A DNA stretch of 64,000 bases from an uncultured Bacilli bacterium (GTDB lineage: Bacteria > Bacillota_I > Bacilli_A > RF39 > UBA660). The DNA lies in contig CANRGA010000002.1 in the NCBI GenBank assembly GCA_947630055.1, positions 1 through 64,000 on the forward strand, in the 5' to 3' direction. The notes under the pieces were generated by a model. It was not told the DNA's origin. It did not search any database and saw only the letters and a list, made by a program, of their open reading frames with translations. The stretch's first letter is position 1. Each line of letters begins with the position of its first letter. Made by a program: the position numbers and the translations under genes. This document shows positions 17,661 through 26,912 of the stretch, piece after piece.

Positions 17661-19493
17661 TTACTTTTTTGCATTTAAATAAGTTGTTAAGACTCTTTCC
17701 AATTCTTTTTTATCAATTGGTTTTGAAATATAATCATTAAAACCTTCTTTTAAATAGTTTTCTTTCATACCCGCAATGGCATTAGCAGTAAGAGCAATTA
17801 CTGGTGTATCAAATCCTTCTATTTCTTGTAATTTTTTAAATGTTTCTACTCCGCTCATTTTCGGCATCATATCATCCATTAAAATCATATCGTATTTCTT
17901 GCCATCTTTAATATTCTTTAAACAGTCAAAACCACTAGAGACTTCTTCTGTTTCAATTTTATAAGATAGAAGAAGACGGGCTGCTACTTTTAAATTGATT
18001 AAATTATCATCAACAATTAATATTTTTTTGCCCTTTAAATTTACTTGCTTAGTTGGTTTTTCATCTTTAACTTCTTTAACAGTTTTAACTTTATTAACTA
18101 TTTTTTGATCAATTGCTACGGTAAAGTTAGAACCTTTACCATAAGTAGAATCAACGACAATTTTACCATGCATTAACTCAACTAGTTTTTTAGTAATAGC
18201 AAGACCTAAACCAGTTCCTTCAATGGTAATATTTTTCTCTAAATCTAATCTTTCAAATTTAGTAAATATCTTATCTAAATTTTCTTTCTTTATGCCAATA
18301 CCAGTATCTTTAACACTGATAATTAAACGACAAATATTATCTTTTTTAACTATATCAACATTTAATGTAATTGAACCTTTTTTAGTATATTTAACTGCAT
18401 TAGTTAAAAGGTTAACAGCAATTTGTTTAAGACGAACATAATCACCATTTAAATATTCTGGTAGGTCTTTCGCAATATTTACATTAAACTCTAAAGGCTT
18501 ATCCCCAATTCTTGCTTTAGTAAGTTTAACAAGTTCATCAAATACTTTAGCAGGCTCATATTCAACATTAATTATTTCTAATTTATTAGCTTCAATTTTA
18601 GATATATCTAATATGCCATTAACTATTTCTAGTAAGTTTTGGGATGCGGCCATAATATCACGAGCTTCATCCTTAATTGTATCAATATTTTTTTCTTCAA
18701 GTATTAATTGACTAAATCCATCAATAGCATTAAGTGGTGTCCTTATTTCATGGCTCATATTAGATAAGAACTCTGTTTTAGCATTATTAGCCTTTTCAGC
18801 TTGATCACGAGCTATATTTAATTGTTCTATCATTTTCGCATCTGGATTTTCAATAGTAAAGTACATAGTAAAACATATTAAAACTAAAACTACATCACTT
18901 AAATTGATGCCTGGAAATAAAATACTGCTAATTCCTGATAAAAGCATAAATAGCATAATAAAGTATATTACATAATAACGTTTATCCAAATATTTTCTAT
19001 TTAGTATCAAAATTATTACATTTATTACTTCAGTTAATGCCAACACGGTTTGAGTAATTATCGTCATACTTCCACTTATAGTAGTAACTCCATGAACAAG
19101 TTCAATATTTACATCTGTAAAGAAAATTATAAAACCATAAAAAATGTAAAATATTGCTAACAATACTTTTAAACTATCATCACTTATTTTAATTTTTTTG
19201 TTAATGGTTATAGTATAAGCTATAATTGAGCAAAAGAATATAATATATAATTCTGAAACGATTTTATTAACTATAGATATAAATGGCGCCAATTTTAACG
19301 TGTTTTCAAATCCCATAAAGTATGCATATAAATGTAATGACGTTGTTGCAAATGTAGAAATAACAGCGCATATAAGCATTATTTCATAATACTTATTTTC
19401 AGCAAATTTTACTTTTTCTTTTGAAAAATAAACTATAGCAATTATAGCCATAAAAATAAATGAAACTAATTGTAATTCAAATTCCGCTATCAT
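17661..19493 (-). CDS. Membrane hybrid sensor histidine kinase
   Basis: About seven transmembrane helices (residues 5-215) form the sensor. They are followed by a short coiled linker, a HisKA domain with His248 ([10 protein letters not shown]), and an ATPase with N box NAVKYT, G1 DTGIGI and G2 GTGLGLAI. A receiver domain with an [10 protein letters not shown] phosphorylation site ends the protein (about 490-610). The 7TM sensor is of the MASE/7TMR type and the ligand is unknown. First gene of a four-gene phosphorelay operon with HPt, CheY-like regulator and flavin reductase-rubredoxin. Confidence 0.93.
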   Translation of the reverse strand: MIAEFELQLVSFIFMAIIAIVYFSKEKVKFAENKYYEIMLICAVISTFATTSLHLYAYFMGFENTLKLAPFISIVNKIVSELYIIFFCSIIAYTITINKKIKISDDSLKVLLAIFYIFYGFIIFFTDVNIELVHGVTTISGSMTIITQTVLALTEVINVIILILNRKYLDKRYYVIYFIMLFMLLSGISSILFPGINLSDVVLVLICFTMYFTIENPDAKMIEQLNIARDQAEKANNAKTEFLSNMSHEIRTPLNAIDGFSQLILEEKNIDTIKDEARDIMAASQNLLEIVNGILDISKIEANKLEIINVEYEPAKVFDELVKLTKARIGDKPLEFNVNIAKDLPEYLNGDYVRLKQIAVNLLTNAVKYTKKGSITLNVDIVKKDNICRLIISVKDTGIGIKKENLDKIFTKFERLDLEKNITIEGTGLGLAITKKLVELMHGKIVVDSTYGKGSNFTVAIDQKIVNKVKTVKEVKDEKPTKQVNLKGKKILIVDDNLINLKVAARLLLSYKIETEEVSSGFDCLKNIKDGKKYDMILMDDMMPKMSGVETFKKLQEIEGFDTPVIALTANAIAGMKENYLKEGFNDYISKPIDKKELERVLTTYLNAKK

Positions 19494-19580
19494 CTAAATC
19501 ACTATTCTTTCTATTCTAAAAATATTGTAGCATTTTGTCTTATTAAATACAAGAAAAAAGCAAATATTTCTACTTGCTTT

Positions 19581-21059
19581 CTATTTTTTTCTAGTTCTTT
19601 GCTTCTTTTTGGGTTTTTGATATTCAAAATCTAAAATATTATTATCAGGATATAATTCTCTTATATTTTTATTGTATGTATTTTTCATAAATTGTTTAAA
19701 ATCATATTTTTTATCTTCTTCTCTTTTTAACAAAATTGGTGCCATAATACTAGCATTTTGTGGTGTAATTATAACATTATCAAAACTTGCTCTTACTTCT
19801 TCTGGTGACACTTCACTTTTATCAATAAATCCTGTTAATTCTTCATCCCAAACATCATTATACCATGGATGATGACAGTATTCTTCTCTTCTTTGAATCA
19901 TATAGTCTAAACGTGGATCTTTTCTTGAAGATAAATATTCTCTTGTAAGTGGGATACTATGTTCTTCTATTTGTTCATAATGCATTGTAGCTATTTTATC
20001 ACGTAACATTTCAATAGCTTCATGTTTATTCATACCATTAAATTCAATAGGTTCACCAGCCCTTACATAAACTTTATCTAATTCACTTGTAGTATAAGTT
20101 GATACAGGAACAACTTTTTTACCAGTTGCTTGCCATAATTCATATGGACTATAAAACATTTTTTCAACTAATTTGTTTTCAGTATTATTATATCTACCTT
20201 CAACATATGCTATAACACTAGTTCCACTATTTAAAAGACGTTCCATTTTTTTGATTGAATCTTTACGACTTTCCTTATCGCCACGATTTACATATATCAT
20301 ACCAGACAACCATAAACCATTTAATACAGGATTATGTTCTATTTGATCCGTAGATCCAATTAAAATAAATGCAGGTCTGTCTAAAGCAATAGTTAAAGAA
20401 TTAGTTTCTTCATCAAATAAATGATCAGGAACAAATATATATGATTCATCTTTATCAAGCTTTGGAAAACTTTCCACAACTGTTTCACGACGTGATGCAG
20501 ATTTTAACATATTTTGTAAAACCTTTAAGAAAGTTTTTCGCATTTTTAATCCTGTTTCGGTTACAAAATTTTCACTTGTTGAATATTTTACTCGTGATAA
20601 ATTTTTATTAATTGGTAAATTCCTTGGATTTTCTTCTAAAGATACCATTTCAGCTGGAGTTAATTCTCTTTTAAATATTAAATATTTTTCCATTAATGCC
20701 TTTTCTAAGTTTTTAACTTTTAAAATGTTAGAATTTATTTTGGCCTCTAATAAATCTAAATCTTTTTCAGTTTGAGATGTTAATATACTTTCATAAAATT
20801 CTTTAATTTGAATATTATCAATATGAGAAATTTCACTAATAACTCTCATTCTAAAATCAAGTATATTGTTAAAAGAAGTAGTAAATAGCACTTTTTTTCT
20901 TATAGATTTTTTTTTAGCATTAGCCATTTCGCCTATTTTATCAATAAAATTTGAAATTTCATTATATCTTATTTTTAATTTTTCCAATTCTTGTTCATAT
21001 TTTTCAACTAATGAAATAATCTTTAATTCTTTTTGTTTATATAATTCTTCTTCGCTCAT
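19581..21059 (-). CDS. PlsC-like acyltransferase domain protein, altered active site
   Basis: The central part resembles glycerolipid acyltransferases: GMIYVNRGD is like block II, AYVEGRYNNTEN corresponds to the EGTR block III, and KKVVPVSTYT to block IV. The block I HX4D catalytic pair is not visible at the expected position, where the sequence reads GSTDQIEHNP. About 170 helical residues precede the domain and a lysine-rich tail follows. ATG at 21059 has an AAAGTGAG site; an upstream GTG at 21083 is less likely. It may be a non-catalytic or divergent member. Confidence 0.65.
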   Translation of the reverse strand: MSEEELYKQKELKIISLVEKYEQELEKLKIRYNEISNFIDKIGEMANAKKKSIRKKVLFTTSFNNILDFRMRVISEISHIDNIQIKEFYESILTSQTEKDLDLLEAKINSNILKVKNLEKALMEKYLIFKRELTPAEMVSLEENPRNLPINKNLSRVKYSTSENFVTETGLKMRKTFLKVLQNMLKSASRRETVVESFPKLDKDESYIFVPDHLFDEETNSLTIALDRPAFILIGSTDQIEHNPVLNGLWLSGMIYVNRGDKESRKDSIKKMERLLNSGTSVIAYVEGRYNNTENKLVEKMFYSPYELWQATGKKVVPVSTYTTSELDKVYVRAGEPIEFNGMNKHEAIEMLRDKIATMHYEQIEEHSIPLTREYLSSRKDPRLDYMIQRREEYCHHPWYNDVWDEELTGFIDKSEVSPEEVRASFDNVIITPQNASIMAPILLKREEDKKYDFKQFMKNTYNKNIRELYPDNNILDFEYQKPKKKQRTRKK

Positions 21060-21150
21060 AAATACACTCACTTTCTTGTACACTTTTTATATTAAAACAA
21101 TATACAAGATATTACAAGCAAGTTTACATAAATTGTACACTACATTTCTC

Positions 21151-21810
21151 CTAATTTATTACTTTAACATTATTCATATATTCTATTTTATTATTTACTC
21201 TATCAACTACTAATACTCCATCATTAGAAATTGCATATATTTTTTTGCTTTTATCTTTAGCAACATTACTAAGTTTTTTTAAATAAAAATTATTATTAAT
21301 AGAATGAACATCAATATAAAATGGATCATTTATTAAGCCAAAGCCATCATAAAAGGAAAAGTATTTATAATAGTTATTTTTAGCGGTAATAAAATATCTT
21401 TTAAATTGTAAAACTGCTCCAGCTGATGAGCCAATTACTAAACCTTTAAAATATTTTAAATCATATAAACATTCTGTATCTTGTACTACCTTTTGATAAA
21501 ACATTTCAGGATTACCACCTGTAAGTACTATAACATCGCTAGTATTAATTAAATCTTTTATTTTGTTTTTACTATTCTTATAACAGTCTAAAACTTTAAT
21601 ATTATTTTCTTTATATCCTAAAGACAATAATACATTTATATATTTTAAATATCTTTTTGTATCTTTACCAAAATATTCATCTAAATTATTTGTCTCATTG
21701 GAAAAAGACCAAGGGATAATTAATACCTTAGCATCTTTTTTAACATACTTTTTTAAATATTCTTGATAATTAGATAAAGATTCAATATTACTACATAATA
21801 TACTTTTCAT
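21151..21810 (-). CDS. Peptidase S51 family protein (dipeptidase E-like)
   Basis: The nucleophile elbow GSSAGA and the preceding VLTGGNPEMF match the S51/PepE family of serine peptidases with a class-I glutaminase-like fold. A conserved DVHS lies near residue 168. It is a paralog of the protein at 33661-34347; both share LKRYFITAKNNYYKYF almost unchanged. The substrate is unknown. Confidence 0.8.
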   Translation of the reverse strand: MKSILCSNIESLSNYQEYLKKYVKKDAKVLIIPWSFSNETNNLDEYFGKDTKRYLKYINVLLSLGYKENNIKVLDCYKNSKNKIKDLINTSDVIVLTGGNPEMFYQKVVQDTECLYDLKYFKGLVIGSSAGAVLQFKRYFITAKNNYYKYFSFYDGFGLINDPFYIDVHSINNNFYLKKLSNVAKDKSKKIYAISNDGVLVVDRVNNKIEYMNNVKVIN

Positions 21811-21892
21811 AAAAAATAGTCCTTTTATTTATTTCCTAACTTAAATTCATAAACACTTTATAAATATGCTTTATAATCAATTTTATCAACAA

Positions 21893-22876
21893 TTATTTTC
21901 TAACTGTTCCTACTTTTAATTTCATAGCTTCATATTTTTGTTGTGCTAATTCTCTAGATCTAGCTATACCCTTATTTAAAATTTCATCTAATAATTCGCT
22001 ATTAACAATTTGCTCGTAGCGTTTTTGAATTTCTCCTATATGATTAGCAGTAATTTCAGCAACATATTTTTTTAACTCTCCATATCCTTTACCGTTAAAT
22101 TGACTAACTAAATCATCAATGGAACGATTTGTTAATGATGAAGCAATATTCAATAAATTGGAAATACCAGGTTGATTTTCCGGATCATATTTAATTTGAT
22201 TCAAACTATCTGTAGTAGCACGCATAATTTTAGAAACTATACTAGGAAGATCATCAAATAAACTAATAACTCCAGATGGATTATCTTCTGATTTACTCAT
22301 CTTTTTAGTTGGATTTTTTAAATCATATATCTTTGTTCCAGTTTTACTTAATAAGGGTTCCGGTAAATTAAATGTTTTGCCATATTTATTATTAAATCGT
22401 TCAGCAATATTTCTGGCGAGTTCTACATGTTGTTTTTGATCTATTCCCACCGGAACATAATCACAGTCACAATATAAAATATCAGCAGCCATTAAAATAG
22501 GATATGTTAATAAACCAACAGAAAAATTTGCATTTTGCTTACTTTTTTCTTTAAATTGTATCATTCTAGATGCTTCTCCATAATTAGTATTACATTCTAA
22601 TAGATAAGATATTGCTGGTATATATTCATTTTCAGATTGAATATATATTGTATTTTTTTGCGGATCAATTCCACAGGCAATGTACATTGCAATAAACTTT
22701 CTAATTCTTTCTTTTAGTTCAACTGGATCTTGATAAATAGTAAGTGCATGTAAATCAGCAACAAACAAAAATGAATCATATTCATCTTGCATATTTATCA
22801 TTTGTTTAATAGCACCGATATAATTACCTAAAGTTAAATCTCCTGTTGGCTTTAAACCTGTTAATATTCTTTTCAT
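21893..22876 (-). CDS. trpS: Tryptophanyl-tRNA synthetase
   Basis: A class I synthetase of 327 aa with the HIGH-like TGDLTLGNYIGA and the KMSKS motif in KKMSKSEDNP. It charges tRNA-Trp. Its own consensus promoter lies at 22900-22928; the leader is too short for a T-box. Confidence 0.97.
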   Translation of the reverse strand: MKRILTGLKPTGDLTLGNYIGAIKQMINMQDEYDSFLFVADLHALTIYQDPVELKERIRKFIAMYIACGIDPQKNTIYIQSENEYIPAISYLLECNTNYGEASRMIQFKEKSKQNANFSVGLLTYPILMAADILYCDCDYVPVGIDQKQHVELARNIAERFNNKYGKTFNLPEPLLSKTGTKIYDLKNPTKKMSKSEDNPSGVISLFDDLPSIVSKIMRATTDSLNQIKYDPENQPGISNLLNIASSLTNRSIDDLVSQFNGKGYGELKKYVAEITANHIGEIQKRYEQIVNSELLDEILNKGIARSRELAQQKYEAMKLKVGTVRK

Positions 22877-22899
22877 AATTTCACTCTTTTCTTTGTTTT

Positions 22900-22928
22900 A
22901 TTATAATAAACAGAATTATCTTTGTCAA
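22900..22928 (-). promoter_or_regulatory. Consensus promoter of trpS
   Basis: TTGACA, 17 nt and TATAAT: a perfect sigma-A consensus on the minus strand, directly ahead of trpS. Confidence 0.85.
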
Positions 22929-22950
22929 AAATCTATTATTTTGTTTTATT

Positions 22951-24285
22951 TTAGTTTTTTTGAAATTTTTTAATATCTCTAACTAATTCATTTATATATT
23001 TCTTACTATGAAATGGCATTATAATTATATGATATCGTTTGTTATTGATTTCAGCAAGTTGGTATTTCTTAATAATATATTTATGCAAATTTTCAAAAAC
23101 AAAAATATTAGAATTTTCAGTTTTTGAATATTTTAATAAATTTTTATCTAATTGGTTTTGAAAATAATTTACATTCTCTAAATATTTATTAGGCTCAGAT
23201 CGATTTAGAATTTTATTAACTCTGTAATATGTTGAAAACGGAAGCAAAGATCTAGAACCCAATATTGTATTATCGTTTTGACCAATATAAGTAATATAAT
23301 TGTTTTTTAAATTTTTCTTTTTCCAAAGAACAACGCCATTTACTAAAGCAGTTCCAATATATTTATGCAAACTAACAGAAATAGAATCAATATCTAATTT
23401 TTTAATTTTAACACATGGCGATTGTTTTTGATTTTTTGGAATACCACCATAAAATGCCGCATCTAAATGTACATAATATGGAATATCATTTTCTTTTAAA
23501 TATTTAATAATATATTCAACATTATCAATAGCCCCTATTTCTGTTGTTCCCCATGTAAGTAAAATGATTGCTGATTTTTTTCTTTCTTGCCAATTTTTCT
23601 TAATAGTTGTCAATAATTCTAAAGTATCAATTTTACCATTTGAATCACATTGAACTTTTATACTTTCTTTTCCTATTAAATCTATAAATTTTTGTATGCT
23701 ATAATGAGCACAACAAGAATAATAAAATACACTATTAGGCAAATTTAAAAATCCATTTTTTATTCCAAAAAAATTTCCTTCTGTACCACCAGATGTTATA
23801 TAGCCTTCATAATTTAAAGTACCTAACCCTAAATTTTTACAAATTTCTTCTACTATTTTATACTCCCATTCTTTAGAATCCATAGCATAATTACAATCAA
23901 TTTTTCTATTATAATTTTCTCCACAATTATTAGATAACGGCATTTTTATTTCTAGACACTTTAAAAATTCTTCTATACAATCAATATCCTCCATATTTGC
24001 AGGATACCCAAACAAATATTTTTTTAAATTATTTTGCTTTTTTAAAAATTCTTCAGCACTATTAATTGTATCCTTATCTTGCATATAAAATTTGTTTATT
24101 TGCTTTAAATTAAATCCCTTCTCTTTATAAGAATCATATAACAAAGCCATTTCACAATTTAATATATCTTTTCTAATCTTAAATTCTTTTTTCTTTAAAT
24201 TTGATATAATGGCCTTTAAATCACTTTTTTCATCTTTAGTAAGATTTTTATTAGTTTTTAGAACTTTGTTTAAAAAGTCGCTCAT
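22951..24285 (-). CDS. PLP-dependent group II decarboxylase (histidine decarboxylase-like)
   Basis: The fold-type I PLP enzyme has the aspartate motif HLDAAFYGG and the PLP lysine in SVSLHKYIG near residue 305. An active-site histidine lies upstream in YYSCCAHYS. Its length (444 aa) and motifs resemble histidine or related amino acid decarboxylases. The start is ATG at 24285; an in-frame GTG at 24297 overlaps the GAGAAAG site. It is the last gene of the rel/TrpD-like operon and overlaps the reductase gene. The substrate may be a pathway intermediate rather than histidine. Confidence 0.85.
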   Translation of the reverse strand: MSDFLNKVLKTNKNLTKDEKSDLKAIISNLKKKEFKIRKDILNCEMALLYDSYKEKGFNLKQINKFYMQDKDTINSAEEFLKKQNNLKKYLFGYPANMEDIDCIEEFLKCLEIKMPLSNNCGENYNRKIDCNYAMDSKEWEYKIVEEICKNLGLGTLNYEGYITSGGTEGNFFGIKNGFLNLPNSVFYYSCCAHYSIQKFIDLIGKESIKVQCDSNGKIDTLELLTTIKKNWQERKKSAIILLTWGTTEIGAIDNVEYIIKYLKENDIPYYVHLDAAFYGGIPKNQKQSPCVKIKKLDIDSISVSLHKYIGTALVNGVVLWKKKNLKNNYITYIGQNDNTILGSRSLLPFSTYYRVNKILNRSEPNKYLENVNYFQNQLDKNLLKYSKTENSNIFVFENLHKYIIKKYQLAEINNKRYHIIIMPFHSKKYINELVRDIKKFQKN

Positions 24286-24907
24286 TTTCTTTCTCACTTT
24301 CTAAATTGAAAACTTCATAAATATATTTATTATTAATCAGTTTGTAATTAACAACATTTAATTTCTTATAAAAATTAAATTCACTTAACATACTTAATGT
24401 ATTAGTAGGCATTAAAAATGGAAATTGTACAATTTTTAAAAGATTAATCATATCATGCTTTAAAAACATCTCTATTGTTTTTGCTCCCCCTTCTATTAAA
24501 ACCTTGCCTTTACATAATTCTTTAATTTTATTTATTATTTTTATTTCATCTGTTTCTTCAAATAAAATAACATTTACTCCCTTTTTTCTTAATTTTTTAA
24601 TATAATCTTTATTATTTTTTAATAACAAAACATATGTTAATTTAGGTTCATTTTGAAAAATATTACTATTTAAGTTTATATCAGCATATTTATCAATGAC
24701 TAATCTAATATTATTTTTTTTAGAGTTCAATAAATTAGGATTATCAATTTTTATGGTATTAGCCCCAACAATAATAGTTTTGTATTCATTTCTAATTTTT
24801 TTTCTTAATTCTAAAATATATTCATCAGAAAAATAATTAAATATGCTAGGAAAATTATTATCAAAAATTTTAAAATTTAAAGACATTGCAACAAAAACAT
24901 CAAACAT
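24251..24907 (-). CDS. RibD C-terminal/DHFR-like reductase
   Basis: The 218-residue protein matches the RibD-C reductase family: VGANTIKIDNP near residue 45, VLIEGGAKTIEMFL near 150 and LPFLMP-like strands. Stand-alone members in archaea and fungi reduce a ribosylamino group to a ribitylamino group with NADPH. The start is ATG at 24907 with a GGAGGAG site. It overlaps both neighbours, which shows tight translational coupling with the TrpD-like and decarboxylase genes. No other riboflavin gene lies here, so a different substrate is likely. Confidence 0.8.
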   Translation of the reverse strand: MFDVFVAMSLNFKIFDNNFPSIFNYFSDEYILELRKKIRNEYKTIIVGANTIKIDNPNLLNSKKNNIRLVIDKYADINLNSNIFQNEPKLTYVLLLKNNKDYIKKLRKKGVNVILFEETDEIKIINKIKELCKGKVLIEGGAKTIEMFLKHDMINLLKIVQFPFLMPTNTLSMLSEFNFYKKLNVVNYKLINNKYIYEVFNLESEKENERLFKQSSKN

Positions 24908-25970
24908 GATATACTCCTCCACTTAACGATATAACATCTTGCAATTTTTTTAAAGCTAATCCACTATCAATTGCTTGCTTTGCATATTCAATTCCTTCTT
25001 GGATGTTTTTAGCTAATCCTGAAATATATATCAAAGCACCTGCATTTAGCAAAATAATATCTCTTTTTGCTCCAAGTTCTTTTTGAGATAATATATCAAT
25101 AAAAATTTTAGAATTTTCTTTAACATTTTTTCCTTCTTGGATATCTTCTTTTTTAGATAATGGAATTCCAAATTGTAATGGATTAATTTCATATGTAATA
25201 ATTTTTTTGTTTTTTATTTCCGTAATTTTGGTAATTCCAATATTAGATATTTCATCAAAATTATTTCCATTATCATCGTGGCCAGATACTATCATAGAAT
25301 TGTCAAAACCTAATTCAATTAATAATTTCGCTGTTTTTTCTGTCTCATCTGATGCCAAGCCAAATAATACTCTATCAAAACTTACACCACTTGCAATTGG
25401 TAAAATATAACTTAAAGGATGAACGAAAAAAAACTTTCCCATATATTCTTTATTCATTTTTGGAAAATATGGTTCAACATCACAAAAGCCAAAATTCAAT
25501 TCATTAATACTTTTTTCTACTATTTTTAAATCATTTTGTAAAACATTATATCCCAATTGCTCGAAAACATCTGTTGTTCCCGCAACACTTGCTTCTGATC
25601 TTGAACCATTTTTCAATACTTTAACTCCTGCTGCCGCTGCAACTATAGAAGATATAGAACTTATATTAAAAGTTTTTACATCATCTTTTCCACTTCCTAT
25701 AATACCACATAGTGGCTCTTTAAACTTCCTTTTTATTTTTAATTCTTTTCTATCATAATTTAAAACACAATCCATTAATCCAGCAATTTCGTCTATGGTT
25801 GGGCGTTTAGTTTCAAGTGCTGCAAAAAAAGCTCCAAAACAACTATCATTTGCAATTCCAAATTCATGATCTAATAAATATTTTAAACAAATAAACGCTT
25901 CCTTTCGTGTAATATTATTGCCTTTTATAACATTTCTTAATTTTTCAGTAAAATAATCTTTTTTATTCAT
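24900..25970 (-). CDS. Anthranilate phosphoribosyltransferase-like protein (TrpD family)
   Basis: The PRPP-binding glycine loop reads GIIGSGKDDVKTFNIS (usually GTGGD...TFNIS), and KNGSRSEASVAGTTDVFEQLG carries the conserved acceptor-site pattern. The 356 residues fit a full glycosyltransferase-family-3 enzyme. No other tryptophan synthesis gene is nearby, and the GTGGD change suggests a different aromatic amine or heterocycle acceptor. It overlaps the nucleotidyltransferase gene upstream and the reductase downstream. Confidence 0.82.
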   Translation of the reverse strand: MNKKDYFTEKLRNVIKGNNITRKEAFICLKYLLDHEFGIANDSCFGAFFAALETKRPTIDEIAGLMDCVLNYDRKELKIKRKFKEPLCGIIGSGKDDVKTFNISSISSIVAAAAGVKVLKNGSRSEASVAGTTDVFEQLGYNVLQNDLKIVEKSINELNFGFCDVEPYFPKMNKEYMGKFFFVHPLSYILPIASGVSFDRVLFGLASDETEKTAKLLIELGFDNSMIVSGHDDNGNNFDEISNIGITKITEIKNKKIITYEINPLQFGIPLSKKEDIQEGKNVKENSKIFIDILSQKELGAKRDIILLNAGALIYISGLAKNIQEGIEYAKQAIDSGLALKKLQDVISLSGGVYHV

Positions 25971-26898
25971 ATAAATCAAACCTTTCTTTTAGTCCGCTCC
26001 AAAAAGATAAAATTATTATTTTTTCTCCTGAATTTAAATCTTCGTAAGCCTTTCCTTTAATATATACTTTTTCTCCAACTTTTGCTTGATTAATACCATA
26101 ATGATTATATATTTCAATTTTATATTCTACACCATTATCATCTATACCTTTATAAATAGATGGCACTATGCATGAATAATAATCATTTGAAATCGTTAAT
26201 ATTCCCTCATAATTTTTAATGAATTTTATCTGTCTATTTAAATCAATATAACCATCTTTTTCCATTAAAGGTACACAAACTATACTAAATTGCGTATCAT
26301 CTGTAAATCCATAAAATCTTCTTTTAAATTGTTTTAAAGCCAAATTTAAATTTTTACCAAATCCACATTCCATTCTATCTTTAATATATTTCATTGATTC
26401 CTCTTTAGAAAAAAGTCTAATATTTTGATTAGATTTATTAATTGTAAAAAAACTTTTTTGAATTTTTTTAGCATTTTCAATCCCATAAACCAAAATATCT
26501 ATATCTGAATTTTCTTTATATTTATTCAATAATAAAGAACCTTCAACACCAATAAATTTTTGATTTATATCAAAATATTTAGAAATAAAATAAACTATAT
26601 CATAAATCTTTTTGTTAAAATCATAGTTAAGTGTTTTTTTATCTAATTCCTGTAAAAATTTTGTAGGACTATAAAATTTAAATATATCTTTTTCAGAAAC
26701 TAAATAAACTTTTTCATCTAATCCTTTTTGAATTTTTAGATATTTTTTTAATATATTGTTTTTATAATCGAACCATTCAGTATATTTTTTTCCTTTATAA
26801 TTATTAATATATTTTGGAAAGCATAAATATTCATCATTTATTTTATTTATCGCAAACCAAATTATATTATCTTTCGTTTTTAAAAAGCATGGCACCAT
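25963..26898 (-). CDS. Nucleotidyltransferase-fold protein with extra domain
   Basis: A polymerase-beta-like nucleotidyltransferase core is visible at about 110-150: GVEGSLLLNKYKENSDIDIL gives the GS and DxD motifs. About 100 residues precede it and a C-terminal beta-rich segment (about 215-305, possibly OB-like) follows. I do not recognise a characterised family. It starts at ATG 26898 with a GGAGGAG site, 14 bases after rel. It may add or transfer a nucleotide in the pathway encoded downstream. Confidence 0.65.
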   Translation of the reverse strand: MVPCFLKTKDNIIWFAINKINDEYLCFPKYINNYKGKKYTEWFDYKNNILKKYLKIQKGLDEKVYLVSEKDIFKFYSPTKFLQELDKKTLNYDFNKKIYDIVYFISKYFDINQKFIGVEGSLLLNKYKENSDIDILVYGIENAKKIQKSFFTINKSNQNIRLFSKEESMKYIKDRMECGFGKNLNLALKQFKRRFYGFTDDTQFSIVCVPLMEKDGYIDLNRQIKFIKNYEGILTISNDYYSCIVPSIYKGIDDNGVEYKIEIYNHYGINQAKVGEKVYIKGKAYEDLNSGEKIIILSFWSGLKERFDLYE

Positions 26899-26912
26899 AT
26901 TTTATTCTCCTC

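Noticed and set aside
22877-22950. T-box riboswitch ahead of trpS
   Set aside because: Only about 75 bases separate the genes and they hold a perfect promoter close to the start, leaving no room for a T-box.
24251-25970. Tryptophan or riboflavin biosynthesis operon
   Set aside because: Only TrpD-like and RibD-C-like proteins are present; no TrpC, TrpF, RibA, RibB or RibH genes accompany them.
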